Positions 8,130 to 17,583 of a stretch of DNA of 64,000 bases are shown in pieces (positions within the stretch are counted from its first letter, which is position 1; each line of letters begins with the position of its first letter). The notes beneath the pieces were generated by a model. It ran no database searches, was not told the origin of the DNA, and saw nothing but the letters and a program-made list of their open reading frames with translations. The DNA is from Desulfurococcales archaeon (lineage in GTDB: Archaea > Thermoproteota > Thermoprotei_A > Sulfolobales > Fervidicoccaceae), in the NCBI GenBank assembly GCA_009904015.1, contig WYEQ01000018.1:55061-119060 (forward strand), in the 5' to 3' direction. The translations under genes and the position numbers were made by a program.

Positions 8130-8825
8130 TTGTCAGAGTGGGAGGATAGAGGAGGGAGATCCTCCAAGGGCAGGATGTACATTAGAGAGGAATTTGCGTA
8201 TATACTTGATTTCATGCCTCAGGGTAACCCATTTGACAAGCATCCTGAGCACAGAAGAACCCCTATAGCCCAAGCTATCGGAGATAAGTATTTCACATTA
8301 ATGGAGCTTGTGACAAGAGAGAACGAATACTTCGAGGTAGGAGAAAGGATATATGTTGGGTATGATTACATAGGTAAAGGCCCCATAAAAGCTATTGTAG
8401 CTCCTATAGATTATGAAGATTTAACCAACTTGGCTAAGCAAAACCTAAAGGCCATCGTAACTCAGATTGTTAAAAGCAAAGAGGAAGTATTCATCCAGAT
8501 ATTCAACTACGCAGAGCCAATTACGTTAAAGATGCACACACTGGAATTAATTCCTGGAATCGGGAAGAAAAGCCTGCAGGCAATCATCGATGAAAGAAGA
8601 ATGGGGTACTTCAAGAGCTTTAAGGACCTCGAAGACAGACTTGCAATGAAAGGAGTAAAAATAGGCGATGTAGTGTCAATGGTCGCTGAAAGAATAGTTA
8701 AGGAGCTTATGAGCGGCGAGAGGTACTACCTCTTTATTAAGCCAAAAACAGAGGAACTAGGCGTTAAGTATCTCGGATTCCTAGAAGCTATTTACAAGGA
8801 ACTCGAGAAAACCGGAGGAAAGTAA
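8130..8825 (+). CDS. DUF655 family nucleic-acid-binding protein
   Basis: A 231-residue conserved archaeal protein. The N-terminal half has the family block YILDFMPQGNPFDKHPEHR and an OB-like region. A helix-hairpin-helix motif, LIPGIGKKSLQAIIDER, lies near residues 140-156, followed by a second helical repeat. The start is TTG at 8130, preceded by GAGAGGTG; the ATG at 8175 would drop 15 charged residues. The gene always neighbours rpoF and ksgA in archaea, suggesting RNA binding in ribosome assembly, but no activity is established. Its stop overlaps the ksgA start (TAATG). Confidence 0.9.
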   Translation: MSEWEDRGGRSSKGRMYIREEFAYILDFMPQGNPFDKHPEHRRTPIAQAIGDKYFTLMELVTRENEYFEVGERIYVGYDYIGKGPIKAIVAPIDYEDLTNLAKQNLKAIVTQIVKSKEEVFIQIFNYAEPITLKMHTLELIPGIGKKSLQAIIDERRMGYFKSFKDLEDRLAMKGVKIGDVVSMVAERIVKELMSGERYYLFIKPKTEELGVKYLGFLEAIYKELEKTGGK

Positions 8826-9679
8826 TGAGTGAATCATTACTTAAGTTACTTGATGAAGGAAAACTTCTAAAGTACACTAGACTATTTCTTCTTACTTATG
8901 GATTACGAGTTAGAAAAAAGCTTGGACAAAACTTCATTGTTAGTAAAAAAGTTGTTAATTCATATGTTGAGAGCTTAAAGGAAATTCACAATCCCATGAT
9001 TCTCGAAGTAGGAACAGGGCTGGGAGCGATTACGTACTTCATAGCTAAAAGATATCCTGACAGAACAATTGTCACGATTGAAAAGGACCCCTTAATATAT
9101 GACGTGGTTAAAAACGTGCTCGGCTCTCTCAGCAATGCAGTTTTTGTTCTTGGCGATGCATTAGATGTGTTGCAAGAAGCTAGAGTATCAACAATTATTA
9201 GTAGCACGCCTTATCAATTGTCAACCGAGATACTGCTTAGAGCAGCGAGAAATAACAGCATAAACAATGCAGTTCTAGGCGTTCAGAGAGAAGTTGCTCA
9301 AAGACTGGTTGGTAAACCGGGTTCGGAAAACTATGGAAGAATAAGCGTTATCTCCCAGCTATTATTCAATATTGAGGTTAAGGGCCATTATTCCCCTAAG
9401 TGTTTCTATCCGCAGCCAGAGGTAAGCGGAGTTATAATTATTCTGAGGAGGAAGAAAAAGTATGATACAAAAATACACAACAAACTCGAGAAACTTACGG
9501 AATGCTTGTTTAGCTATAGAAATAAGCTGGCACAGAAAGTTTTATCATTATGCATAGATAAACTTACGAATAGAAATTTGACTATAAACTACTCGGAGCT
9601 AGAAATCAATGACAAAACCAGAGTAAGAGAACTGAGGCCAGAAACAATCGAAAAAATAGTTGAGAAGTATCTGGCATGA
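8825..9679 (+). CDS. ksgA: 16S rRNA (adenine-N6,N6)-dimethyltransferase KsgA/Dim1
   Basis: Dimethylates two adjacent adenines at the 3' end of 16S rRNA during small-subunit maturation. Seen: KLGQNFIVSKKVVNSYV, motif I LEVGTGLGAITYF (about residues 58-70), the acidic TIEKD strand, and a C-terminal helical rRNA-binding domain. Length 284 is normal. Odd point: the catalytic motif, normally N(I/L)PY, reads STPYQLST here, so the conserved Asn is replaced. Translationally coupled at both ends (TAATG with DUF655, ATGA with the next methylase). Confidence 0.94.
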   Translation: MSESLLKLLDEGKLLKYTRLFLLTYGLRVRKKLGQNFIVSKKVVNSYVESLKEIHNPMILEVGTGLGAITYFIAKRYPDRTIVTIEKDPLIYDVVKNVLGSLSNAVFVLGDALDVLQEARVSTIISSTPYQLSTEILLRAARNNSINNAVLGVQREVAQRLVGKPGSENYGRISVISQLLFNIEVKGHYSPKCFYPQPEVSGVIIILRRKKKYDTKIHNKLEKLTECLFSYRNKLAQKVLSLCIDKLTNRNLTINYSELEINDKTRVRELRPETIEKIVEKYLA

Positions 9680-10308
9680 AGGCCTACTATCAAAAACAAA
9701 AGATTTACGGATTAGAGATTTGTGTCTCAGACAACGTATATCAACCCTCAGATGATTCTTTCCTTATTACAAACTACATTTTCGAGAATCCCCAGGAGTT
9801 TAGCAATAAGAACGTGATTGATTTGGGATCGGGAACAGGTATACTCTCGCTAGCTGCTCTTAAGACTGGTGCTAATTATGTATTAGCTATAGATATTAAT
9901 CCGTATGCTGTTCAGGCAACAAAATGCACACTACAAGCTAATGGGTTTGAATCATTCGATGTTATTAGGTGTGATTCTATTAGTTGTCTTAGAGAAATAA
10001 GTAATTTCGAGATAGTTCTCTATAATCCACCGTATCTACCTATTGACACAAGTGAGGATGAATGTATTGATTGGGTAGCTCGTGCTTGGTGTGGAGGAGC
10101 ATCTGGGGTCGAGGCTATAATTAACACTCTTGAAATGCTTGGAAAAATAGGTAGACCAAGGAAAGTTCTATTGGTAGTATCAACATTGGGCAGATATATG
10201 GATGTAATAAATAGGCTTGAAGACCTTGGTTACAGGGTCGAAGAATTATCCTCCAGAAAGTTTTTCTTCGAAGAAATAAAGCTAATACGTGGTGTGATGA
10301 ATGGTTAA
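9676..10308 (+). CDS. HemK/Mtq2-type protein glutamine methyltransferase
   Basis: A 210-residue class I methyltransferase of the PrmC/HemK group, probably the archaeal Mtq2 counterpart that methylates the GGQ glutamine of release factor aRF1 (with Trm112 in characterised systems). Motifs: YQPSDDSFLITNYI, which is specific to the Mtq2 branch; DLGSGTGILSLAAL (motif I); and NPPYLP (motif IV, which holds the glutamine amide). The start overlaps the ksgA stop as ATGA and the stop overlaps trmJ by 8 bases. Substrate assignment is from the family. Confidence 0.88.
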   Translation: MKAYYQKQKIYGLEICVSDNVYQPSDDSFLITNYIFENPQEFSNKNVIDLGSGTGILSLAALKTGANYVLAIDINPYAVQATKCTLQANGFESFDVIRCDSISCLREISNFEIVLYNPPYLPIDTSEDECIDWVARAWCGGASGVEAIINTLEMLGKIGRPRKVLLVVSTLGRYMDVINRLEDLGYRVEELSSRKFFFEEIKLIRGVMNG

Positions 10309-11008
10309 GATAGTGATAGTCGGCGTTGAAGGCTCTGTCAACCTCGGTTTTATTTTGAGATTAGCCATGAACTTTGATGTCGAGGACATAGTTCTTGTTA
10401 ACCCTCAACAAATAGATTGGGATGAGGTTAAGAGATTCTCAGCTAAAGCACACCCCCTGATAGAGAGACTATCAATAAAAAATAGCTTTAACGAGGCATT
10501 TAGCCCAGATGAGTTAAAGGTTTGTACCAGCGCTATAATTAGTGAGGAGGATTTCCTGAGGCAGTCAATAACTATTGATGAATACAGAAGGCTGTTAATC
10601 GAGAGAGAAGGAAGAGTCGCCTTGGTTTTTGGCAGAGAGAGCACTGGGTTAACGAGGGAGGAGTTAAAGCAGTGTGACGTCGTTTTAACAATACCAACAA
10701 GCAGTAAGTATCCAGCACTCAACCTATCTCATGCAGTAGCTATCTTGTTGTACGAGACGTACGTGACCCTGGGAAAAGCTTATCGCGAGCCCGGCAGAAG
10801 ACCAGTACTCGCAAGTAGTCAGGACATACAGGGTATTAAAGATGACATAAGTAAGCTAGTTTCATGCATAGCAATGGATGAAAATAAAAGGGAGAGGCTT
10901 ACCCGCAGCATTATAAATATTATTAGCAGAGGAAACCCAAGGAAAGCAGAGGCTCGGGCTTTGAGTTTTGTATTAAAGCGTATCCTGAGGAGGATGAATT
11001 GCAACTAA
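10301..11008 (+). CDS. trmJ: tRNA 2'-O-methyltransferase TrmJ (SPOUT family)
   Basis: A SPOUT (trefoil-knot) RNA 2'-O-methyltransferase of 235 residues. Knot motifs are clear: GVEGSVNLGFILRLAMNF at the N-terminus, VFGRESTGLTREEL in the middle, and LTIPTSSKYPALNLSHAVAI forming the knot and SAM pocket. These match TrmJ, which methylates nucleotide 32 of tRNA; archaeal homologues act on C32/U32. A helical C-terminal extension follows. It overlaps genes on both sides by 8-10 bases, within a run of four methyltransferases. Confidence 0.92.
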   Translation: MVKIVIVGVEGSVNLGFILRLAMNFDVEDIVLVNPQQIDWDEVKRFSAKAHPLIERLSIKNSFNEAFSPDELKVCTSAIISEEDFLRQSITIDEYRRLLIEREGRVALVFGRESTGLTREELKQCDVVLTIPTSSKYPALNLSHAVAILLYETYVTLGKAYREPGRRPVLASSQDIQGIKDDISKLVSCIAMDENKRERLTRSIINIISRGNPRKAEARALSFVLKRILRRMNCN

Positions 11009-12033
11009 TAACGAAAACCGTTCCCGGCCTAGAAGATTTACTTGTAAACGAGTTAGCTGGCATCGGGAAATCAGCGGAAGCCAAGGTAATTAATAGAGGA
11101 GTCTGCATAGCATCTATAAGCGATGATAAGATAACAGCTTTGATTGACCAATCCAGGTTCCTAACATCCGCATCTATGATTGTTGGCCAGGGAGTTATAG
11201 ATGAAAACCTAGAATCCCTACAAGCCATAGCCAGGGAAATCGAGTGGGAGAAATACATACCTATGAACTCCACTATAGCTGTAAGAACAGAGAGAGTAGG
11301 CCAGCACAGATTCACGAGCATAGATGCAAGCAGAGGAGTAGGAGAGGTAGTTTTGAATAAACTCAAGAGTAAAGGCTTTGAGGCAAAAGTCCATTTGAAT
11401 GCACCTAACTACGTGATAACAGTTGATATCATCAACTATAACGCATACATAGGGATAAGACTAGCCGGCGAGGAGAGCCTTCACAGAAAATGGTACAGAG
11501 TATACGAGCATATCGCTTCCCTAAAACCAACGATAGCAAACGCGCTTCTAGAGCTTGGAGACCTAAGAGACAAAGAAACGCTTCTTGACCCGGTGTGCGG
11601 AGGAGGAACAATACCAATAGAAGCTACTCTTTATCATGAGGATATAGTAGCAGTATGTAACGATGTAAGCAAAAAAGCTATAGATGGTGCAAGACGAAAT
11701 GCCGTAGCTGCGGGCGTTGAAAAAAGAATAATATTTAAGAACATTGATGTAAAAGAACTGAGCAACCGACTAAGCTCTAAGAGCATTGACCTAATAGCAG
11801 CAGATCCCCCCTTCGGCATAAGGATGGGAAGCTTAGTTGATAGTCAAGTGGTTGTGAAGAACATCTTGGGTTTAGCGAAGCAGGTTTTAAGTGAGGAGGG
11901 GAGGCTGTCCATAATTTATCCTTTCAGAGACTTCATTGAGGCTGAAAGCGAAAATATTGGGTTGGAAATAAGGCATTCTAGGAAAATACTACATGGCGAC
12001 CTAGAATCATGGATAATAGTTTTAGCTTTATAA
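10999..12033 (+). CDS. THUMP-domain tRNA guanine-N2 methyltransferase (Trm14/TrmN-like)
   Basis: A 344-residue protein with an N-terminal THUMP RNA-binding domain (about residues 40-150) and a C-terminal Rossmann methyltransferase domain. Motif I is LLDPVCGGGTIPIEA and motif IV is DPPFGIRM, the arrangement of m2G6/m2G10 tRNA methyltransferases. The start is TTG at 10999, just after GAGGAGG; a nearby ATG at 10994 is in a closed frame. Final gene of the plus-strand cluster. Whether it targets G6 (Trm14) or G10 cannot be told from sequence alone. Confidence 0.87.
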   Translation: MQLITKTVPGLEDLLVNELAGIGKSAEAKVINRGVCIASISDDKITALIDQSRFLTSASMIVGQGVIDENLESLQAIAREIEWEKYIPMNSTIAVRTERVGQHRFTSIDASRGVGEVVLNKLKSKGFEAKVHLNAPNYVITVDIINYNAYIGIRLAGEESLHRKWYRVYEHIASLKPTIANALLELGDLRDKETLLDPVCGGGTIPIEATLYHEDIVAVCNDVSKKAIDGARRNAVAAGVEKRIIFKNIDVKELSNRLSSKSIDLIAADPPFGIRMGSLVDSQVVVKNILGLAKQVLSEEGRLSIIYPFRDFIEAESENIGLEIRHSRKILHGDLESWIIVLAL

Positions 12034-12086
12034 CTAACTAAACATTTTTTGTTGGACAATACCTACTGAGGCAGGATCGTTGCTCA

Positions 12087-12737
12087 TCATATAGTTCTTT
12101 TAGTTCCTTTAAAAACAGCTGTAAATCTATTGATTAGTTTCTTAGGAATATAAAAAGATAGGCCAACGTAGTATCCTATTAGAACTCCGGCAATAACGTC
12201 TGATAACCAGTGGTAGCCCAACAGTAATCGGGACATACAAATCAAAATAGCATAGGTGACTCCTATAATCTTTAGGATGCTCCTATTCGTTACTCTTTCA
12301 ATTAATCCTGCTAAATAGCCGGCCCTACCAGCATGCCCAGATGGAAAACTATAAACATCGATACTAGATACTATGCTCGGGATAAGACTAGCCGTAATCT
12401 TACTTGGTCTTGGTAACCCAAAAGCAAGCTTAAGTAAGACTATAATCAAGTTGGTCACAGCGAATCCAATAAGAAGCTCCAACACGGAGTTTATATCTAC
12501 TTTTCTTTTTCTATACGAAAGAAAAAACATTATTAATGCTAAGGTTATCAACGAAATAAATACGCTTGCTGTCTCCGTGAAGACCTGTAGATAAATGGCG
12601 TGTGTAGTTGGCAGATTGTTATGTACATATATGTCTATTTTATCCCAGAACCCTAGGATTTTTAGTACAATTGTAATGACAGCAACAACGAGTATGAAAT
12701 AATTTTTCATTAGTGAAGCACGCTTTGTTGAAACCAA
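12087..12737 (-). CDS. PAP2-family membrane phosphatase
   Basis: A 216-residue integral membrane protein with about five or six hydrophobic helices and the three PAP2 motifs in order: KLAFGLPRPSK, the catalytic FPSGHAGRAG, and SRLLLGYHWLSDVIAG, whose His is the nucleophile of the family. These enzymes hydrolyse lipid pyrophosphates or phosphates; candidate substrates are polyprenyl pyrophosphates used in protein glycosylation. The start is TTG at 12737, five bases after the pus10 stop; an ATG at 12710 is an alternative. Probably co-transcribed with pus10, though a functional link is not evident. Confidence 0.9.
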   Translation of the reverse strand: MVSTKRASLMKNYFILVVAVITIVLKILGFWDKIDIYVHNNLPTTHAIYLQVFTETASVFISLITLALIMFFLSYRKRKVDINSVLELLIGFAVTNLIIVLLKLAFGLPRPSKITASLIPSIVSSIDVYSFPSGHAGRAGYLAGLIERVTNRSILKIIGVTYAILICMSRLLLGYHWLSDVIAGVLIGYYVGLSFYIPKKLINRFTAVFKGTKRTI

Positions 12738-12742
12738 AGGCT

Positions 12743-14056
12743 CTACACCATGTTTGGATAATCTATTATTTGTACAACATCAAGCTCGGCGACGAGCAGC
12801 GGTTTCGCTATAGCTTCTGAGAAGCTAGGGGTAGTTCTTTCGTTGTCGCCAGTTACTAGCTCCTTGACATACAATCCTCCTTCCGTTGCTATGAAGACTT
12901 CCATCCACTTTCCTCCAAGAACCCTTGCTTTTACCCAGAAAACTTTTTTTGAACGAACGATATCAGCTCTTCTTCTCAGTACTCTTGTTGGGGTTCTTTG
13001 CCGTACTGTTACGTTGTTGAACTTTTTTTCCAACAAACTTGCATCTTCATCGGAAAACCCGGATTCACTATAAATCAATGCCCTATATATTTTTCTATGA
13101 ATCTTGTCTGAAAGCTTTATTCTTCTGGCTTCTTCCCTACTTATCTTTTTCTCAAGCCTGAATTTCACCCATTCACTTCTTGTATTCAAGCAGTGCTCAA
13201 GCGAATTAGTCATTATGTTTCTCCTTTGTGGATGCTTTATCTCTAGTGCTAGAGGTCTGCCACTACCAAGCATTCTTACATCAACGTCTTCCCTGCCAGC
13301 AGCATGAATAACAACTTTACTTGCCATTAAATAATCTAAACAGGAGTTAGCTGCTTCTTCCACGCTTAGAGGAACCAGCTTAATCTTTTTTGGAGTAATC
13401 CATATTGATTGACTAATATTTCTTCCGAGCTTCAGGTATACTCCTTTTATAAGGATTGGGTTAGAAACATAATCGATTGTCTTCTCTTTCAGATTTACAA
13501 CTAGCATAACGCCTGGATTTGAGAAATCGACTGGTATGCCCGAGATACTCTGTATTCTTTTCCCTATTTCACGCTTAAGCTCGTTGCGTATAGACTCAGC
13601 ATCAGATATTGAGAATGCCCGCCATATCTCATCTTCTCTTGATACATACTCTTCATCATTACTTACCCCTACTACGAAGGACTCAGCTTTTAATTCCCGG
13701 AGAACTCTGGCTCCTTTCACTGCGAGCTCTTCCAGCTGTAAAAGTAGATTTCCGCATACAAAGCACTTGCTTGTTCCTTCCCATTTGACGCCTAGGTTCT
13801 CTAAAGACTGCTTGTAAATTTCTGGGAAAACGTTTTTTATTTTCTCCAACGTGGTTTTTGCTTCCTCATCATTGTTTTTTACTTTTTCTTGAAGACTCAT
13901 TAGTAATACCGTTAAGATGCTAGTTCCTCTCTCGTAGTTTGTGAAACCTTTCAAATAAGAGGAAAACATTCTTCCAAGACACGATGGACATAATGGGTAT
14001 CTCCTAAGCAGTTCTAAAGCCCTGTTTATTAAATCCCCCTCTTTTACGTTAGGCAT
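12743..14056 (-). CDS. pus10: tRNA pseudouridine synthase Pus10 (positions 54/55)
   Basis: Archaeal Pus10 makes pseudouridine at positions 54 and 55 in the T loop of tRNA. The 437-residue protein has an N-terminal zinc-binding part (CPSCLGRMF and CFVCG), a THUMP-like region in the middle, and a C-terminal catalytic domain with AAGREDVDVRMLGSGRPL, which contains the catalytic Asp, then LEIKHPQRR. Length fits archaeal Pus10. It follows srp54 by two bases and precedes the PAP2 gene. Confidence 0.94.
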   Translation of the reverse strand: MPNVKEGDLINRALELLRRYPLCPSCLGRMFSSYLKGFTNYERGTSILTVLLMSLQEKVKNNDEEAKTTLEKIKNVFPEIYKQSLENLGVKWEGTSKCFVCGNLLLQLEELAVKGARVLRELKAESFVVGVSNDEEYVSREDEIWRAFSISDAESIRNELKREIGKRIQSISGIPVDFSNPGVMLVVNLKEKTIDYVSNPILIKGVYLKLGRNISQSIWITPKKIKLVPLSVEEAANSCLDYLMASKVVIHAAGREDVDVRMLGSGRPLALEIKHPQRRNIMTNSLEHCLNTRSEWVKFRLEKKISREEARRIKLSDKIHRKIYRALIYSESGFSDEDASLLEKKFNNVTVRQRTPTRVLRRRADIVRSKKVFWVKARVLGGKWMEVFIATEGGLYVKELVTGDNERTTPSFSEAIAKPLLVAELDVVQIIDYPNMV

Positions 14057-14058
14057 CC

Positions 14059-15414
14059 TTAGCTACCCATGCTTTGGAATTGTTCCTCGAGCCTCTTCAA
14101 AATGTCTTTTCTTCTTTTTAATTGAAGACTTATTTTCTTCAGTTGTTTATAGTACTCGACGAGCTCTTTTACATCATCGGTGGTTGTTCCGCTGCCCATA
14201 GCTATTCTTCTGAGCCTTGTTTTTTCTTTTTCAATAAGCTCAGGCTTCTCAAGTTCCTCGTAGGTCATGCTTTGAATAATGGCTATCCATTTATCCATTT
14301 TCTTTTCTGTTAGCTTAACCTGCTCTTCCCCGGGCAACTGTAGGCTGAATCCAGGAATCATCTTCAGTATTTTCGATAAAGGACCCATTCTGCGGACCTG
14401 CCTTATCTGCGCATATATCGTTTTCATGTCTATTTTACCTGTAAGCATATCTTCAATGATTTTCTTCTGTTCTTCTGGGGTTTGGTACATAGAGACTCTT
14501 TCTAGCAGCCCCTCAAGGTCTCCAAGGCCGAGTATTCTGGCTATAAATCTCTTTGGCTTAAATACTTCTATGTCCTCTATTTTCTCTCCTGTGCCAACAA
14601 ACTTTATTTTCGCCTTGGTGACGGCTACGGCTGCTATTGCTCCTCCGCCCTTCGCGGAGCCATCAAGCTTTGATATAACAATTGAGCCTATCGGCGTTGC
14701 ACTATGGAACTTCTCGGCTATGTCCTTTGCTTTCTGCCCTATACTGGCATCGAGAACGAACATGACCTCATCAGGCTTTAACTTCTCCGCTAATAGTTTC
14801 ATCTCCGCTAGCAGGCCTTCCTCCTCGCCATAGCCGTGTCTACCCGCTGTATCAATAATTATTATATCCGTTTTTTCTTCAAGCATTTTTGATAGCCCCT
14901 GGAGAGCTATGTCAACGGGGTCCTTGGAAGCGGCGTCTCCATAAAAAGGCACCTTGATCTTTTCGGCTAATTGCTTTAGCTGGTCGTAGGCTCCCGGTCT
15001 GTACGTGTCAGTTTCTATAAGACCTGGCTTTAGCTTTCGGTTTTTGTAGTACCAGGCTATTTTTGCCGCGGTTGTGGTCTTTCCACTGCCTTGTAATCCA
15101 ACTAACATAATGATGTACGGTTTCTTTTTCGGGATGACATCAGGCTCGTAGTCCCCACCAAGAAGCTGAACGAGCTCCTCGTAGACAATTTTTATGAACC
15201 AGTCATGCCTGCTCAGGCCTGGCGGAGGTTTTTCCTCAAGAGCTCTCTTCTTTATTTTTGTTGATAAATCACTGACTATTTTTACATTGACATCGGAGCG
15301 TATGAGCTCTCTTTGCAGGTCTCTTATAAAGGCTTCGACCGCTTTCTCATAGCTCGTACTTCCAGTCACGAATTTCTTAACAGCTTCTCTGAGCCCTGAG
15401 AAAATTTCGCTCAA
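14059..15414 (-). CDS. srp54: Signal recognition particle protein SRP54 (Ffh)
   Basis: The GTPase of the signal recognition particle binds signal peptides and 7S RNA and docks with FtsY at the membrane. Domain order: N domain (1-85), G domain with P-loop GLQGSGKTTTAAKIAW, DTAGRHGYGEEEG and SKLDGSAKGGG, then the methionine-rich M domain (300-451) with RQVRRMGPLSKILKMIPG. Length 451 is typical of archaea. It is downstream of the aIF5A gene and upstream of pus10 on the same strand. Confidence 0.97.
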   Translation of the reverse strand: MSEIFSGLREAVKKFVTGSTSYEKAVEAFIRDLQRELIRSDVNVKIVSDLSTKIKKRALEEKPPPGLSRHDWFIKIVYEELVQLLGGDYEPDVIPKKKPYIIMLVGLQGSGKTTTAAKIAWYYKNRKLKPGLIETDTYRPGAYDQLKQLAEKIKVPFYGDAASKDPVDIALQGLSKMLEEKTDIIIIDTAGRHGYGEEEGLLAEMKLLAEKLKPDEVMFVLDASIGQKAKDIAEKFHSATPIGSIVISKLDGSAKGGGAIAAVAVTKAKIKFVGTGEKIEDIEVFKPKRFIARILGLGDLEGLLERVSMYQTPEEQKKIIEDMLTGKIDMKTIYAQIRQVRRMGPLSKILKMIPGFSLQLPGEEQVKLTEKKMDKWIAIIQSMTYEELEKPELIEKEKTRLRRIAMGSGTTTDDVKELVEYYKQLKKISLQLKRRKDILKRLEEQFQSMGS

Positions 15415-15450
15415 AAAACATCACAGTGTTTGTGGTGGTAAAAAACGGCT

Positions 15451-15849
15451 TTATTCTCTTGTTCTGACAATAAGTCTTTTGCCAAGTACCTCCCAGTATT
15501 CCACCTGTACTCCCGGCTTTAGTTTCTCTAGTAGCTGGGGATCACTTGGCTTCTCGACCTCGTATGTCTCGTACGTCTCCATATCCATTACTTGGAAACT
15601 ATTTCCTAAATCAGCAAGTATCTGCCCCACTCTTTTCTCGATAACGGGAGACTCTACTCTCTGGTCAACCGGTGCAGTCAATGTTTTCTTAGAGCCACTG
15701 AACAATCCTATAGCCACTACGTGAGCCTTCGCGCTTCCATGCTTGCCTGTCTTGGCTCGCGAAATCTCAACTACTCTGCAGGGCTCCCCATCAATCATTA
15801 TGTATGTACCGACCTTCACGTCTCCGAGATATACGTAGTTTATACTCAA
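15451..15849 (-). CDS. eif5a: Translation initiation factor aIF5A
   Basis: A two-domain (SH3-like plus OB) factor that promotes peptide-bond formation at polyproline stretches. The hypusination loop [10 protein letters not shown] is intact, with the modified lysine at residue 36. I place the start at TTG 15847-15849 because the family begins SxxYVxLGDLKVG, and GAAGGTG lies about 8 bases upstream; an ATG 11 codons further up adds residues atypical of the family. Product 132 residues. First gene of the minus-strand run aIF5A-srp54-pus10. Confidence 0.94.
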   Translation of the reverse strand: MSINYVYLGDVKVGTYIMIDGEPCRVVEISRAKTGKHGSAKAHVVAIGLFSGSKKTLTAPVDQRVESPVIEKRVGQILADLGNSFQVMDMETYETYEVEKPSDPQLLEKLKPGVQVEYWEVLGKRLIVRTRE

Positions 15850-15984
15850 TATACACACCTTCTCTAGTAGTTTAGGTGACAATTATTATTTAGCACGCAC
15901 CTCTATATTGTTTTTGGGGTTTAATAGTTATTTTTGCTTTGAGCCCAAAGTTATAATTAATCAACTTGGAGCCGGAGATGCTTC

Positions 15985-17337
15985 TTGCTGGTTAGAGGCA
16001 TTAGAGGCCTGTGCAAGGATCACCCCCTAGTTGCGGAAGCCTTAGAAATAGTTAAAGAGGGGTTATTTGAGGCTGACCCATACTTAGCTGTGAAGAAAAG
16101 AATACGTGTTCATAACAAAACTGTTTATATTGACAACTATTCTTTTACTCCAGAGAAAATCCATGTCATAGGTTTTGGAAAGGCCTCTTATCGCATGCTC
16201 AAAGGAGTAGTGGATGTTCTCGGCGATAAGCTTCACGGCGGAGTAGTCATTCATAATGGAGAGCCAGCAAGAACCGGCAAAGTAGAGGTTTTAAGGGGGG
16301 ATCATCCCATACCGGGCAACAACACCTTGTCAGCAAGTAGAGCTTTGCTGAGTTACATAGAGAGCAATGTATCGGAGAATGACTTGACGATAGTGCTGAT
16401 ATCGGGCGGGGGCTCGGCTATGTTCGAGGTCCCGGAGGAAGGGGTAACACTTGAAAGTTTATCAGAAGTGACTCGTTTATTGCTTGGAAGCGGCTCAGAC
16501 ATATATGAAATAAACACCGTGCGGAAAGCTTTATCGAAAGTTAAGGGGGGAAAGCTGCTCAGGTATCTTAGAGGAAAAGTTGTTTCCCTGATAATCAGTG
16601 ATGTGGTTGGGGATGATCCCTCGGTCATAGCGAGCGGACCAACCGTTCCCGAGGAGAAAGGGATAGCTTGTAGAGCTATAGGCGTGCTTAAGCGAAGAAG
16701 GATATGGGACGAGGCTCCCAGCGATGTAAGAAACTTTTTGACTAAGAGTTGCGATGAGGCTCGCTTCGAGCTTGTACACAGCGACGAGGTAATCAAAAAA
16801 ATCGTTAATATAGTAATAGCGAATAACTACAGTAGCCTCAGAAGAATGAAGGACAAAGCAGGGAGCTTACGTTACAACTCAATAATTTTAACCCCATACA
16901 TGGCTGGCGAAGCAAGAGAAGTCGCTAAGATGTTAGCGGCGCTGATAAAATCTTCTGTTCAGCTAGGAGAGCCATTCCAGCCACCCCTAGCACTGATAGC
17001 TGGTGGCGAAACAACAGTTACCGTTAGGGGAAAAGGGATAGGAGGTCGTAACCAAGAGCTTTGTTTGGCGCTTATACATGAACTAAGGAACCTACGGGGA
17101 AAATACGTAGCTGTCTGTATAGGTAGCGATGGCATCGATGGGAATAGCCCGGCAGCGGGCTCGATAATAACAAATGACCTCTATGCTTACGCAGTAAGTC
17201 AAGGATTAGACCCTGAGGAATATTTAGAAAACAATGATAGTTACACGTTATTTGAAAAGCTGGGTTGCGCCATTATAACAGGGCCTACAGGAACAAATGT
17301 CAATGACTTCTTTGTTTTTCTCTACAAAGAAAAATAA
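15985..17337 (+). CDS. Glycerate 2-kinase (MOFRL family)
   Basis: A 450-residue kinase of the GckA/MOFRL family that phosphorylates D-glycerate, in archaea usually to 2-phosphoglycerate as part of the non-phosphorylative Entner-Doudoroff route. Seen: VIGFGKASYRML, GDHPIPGNNTLSA, LISGGGSAMFEVP, a glycine-rich nucleotide region, and the C-terminal MOFRL block GGRNQELCLALI...GSDGIDGNSPAAGS. The start is TTG (15985); a nearby ATG is in a frame that closes at once. It is a single gene between divergent aIF5A and the tRNA. GAPN at 41.8 kb is another glycolytic enzyme in the window. Confidence 0.93.
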   Translation: MLVRGIRGLCKDHPLVAEALEIVKEGLFEADPYLAVKKRIRVHNKTVYIDNYSFTPEKIHVIGFGKASYRMLKGVVDVLGDKLHGGVVIHNGEPARTGKVEVLRGDHPIPGNNTLSASRALLSYIESNVSENDLTIVLISGGGSAMFEVPEEGVTLESLSEVTRLLLGSGSDIYEINTVRKALSKVKGGKLLRYLRGKVVSLIISDVVGDDPSVIASGPTVPEEKGIACRAIGVLKRRRIWDEAPSDVRNFLTKSCDEARFELVHSDEVIKKIVNIVIANNYSSLRRMKDKAGSLRYNSIILTPYMAGEAREVAKMLAALIKSSVQLGEPFQPPLALIAGGETTVTVRGKGIGGRNQELCLALIHELRNLRGKYVAVCIGSDGIDGNSPAAGSIITNDLYAYAVSQGLDPEEYLENNDSYTLFEKLGCAIITGPTGTNVNDFFVFLYKEK

Positions 17338-17508
17338 CAATTAATAATTAGAATGAGCATTCATAAAGCTTCAACGATATAAAACATACCATTCGTCTAA
17401 AGGTCTATCTAATACAGGAAAACAAAAGCTTAATGCCTTGTAGGAACAAATTAAAAAGTGAAGCTAACAAGAGAAAACATAAAATCTGCCTAACAAAAAT
17501 TAAGAAAG

Positions 17509-17583
17509 GGGCCCGTAGCCCAGCCAGGATAGGGCACCGGCCTTCTAAGCCGGGGGTCCGGGGTTCAAATCCCCGCGGGCCCG
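17509..17583 (+). tRNA. tRNA-Arg (anticodon TCT)
   Basis: A full cloverleaf can be drawn: acceptor GGGCCCG/CGGGCCC (7 bp), D stem GCCC/GGGC, anticodon stem CCGGC/GCCGG with the 7-base loop CTTCTAA (anticodon TCT at 17544-17546), variable loop GGGTC, and T stem CGGGG/CCCCG with loop TTCAAAT. The discriminator is G. It is followed by CAT, so the 3' CCA is not fully encoded. No intron. 75 bases. Confidence 0.95.

Noticed and set aside
14279..14833. Plus-strand 184-residue frame inside srp54
   Set aside because: Lies wholly opposite the well-conserved SRP54 G and M domains, with no own signals.
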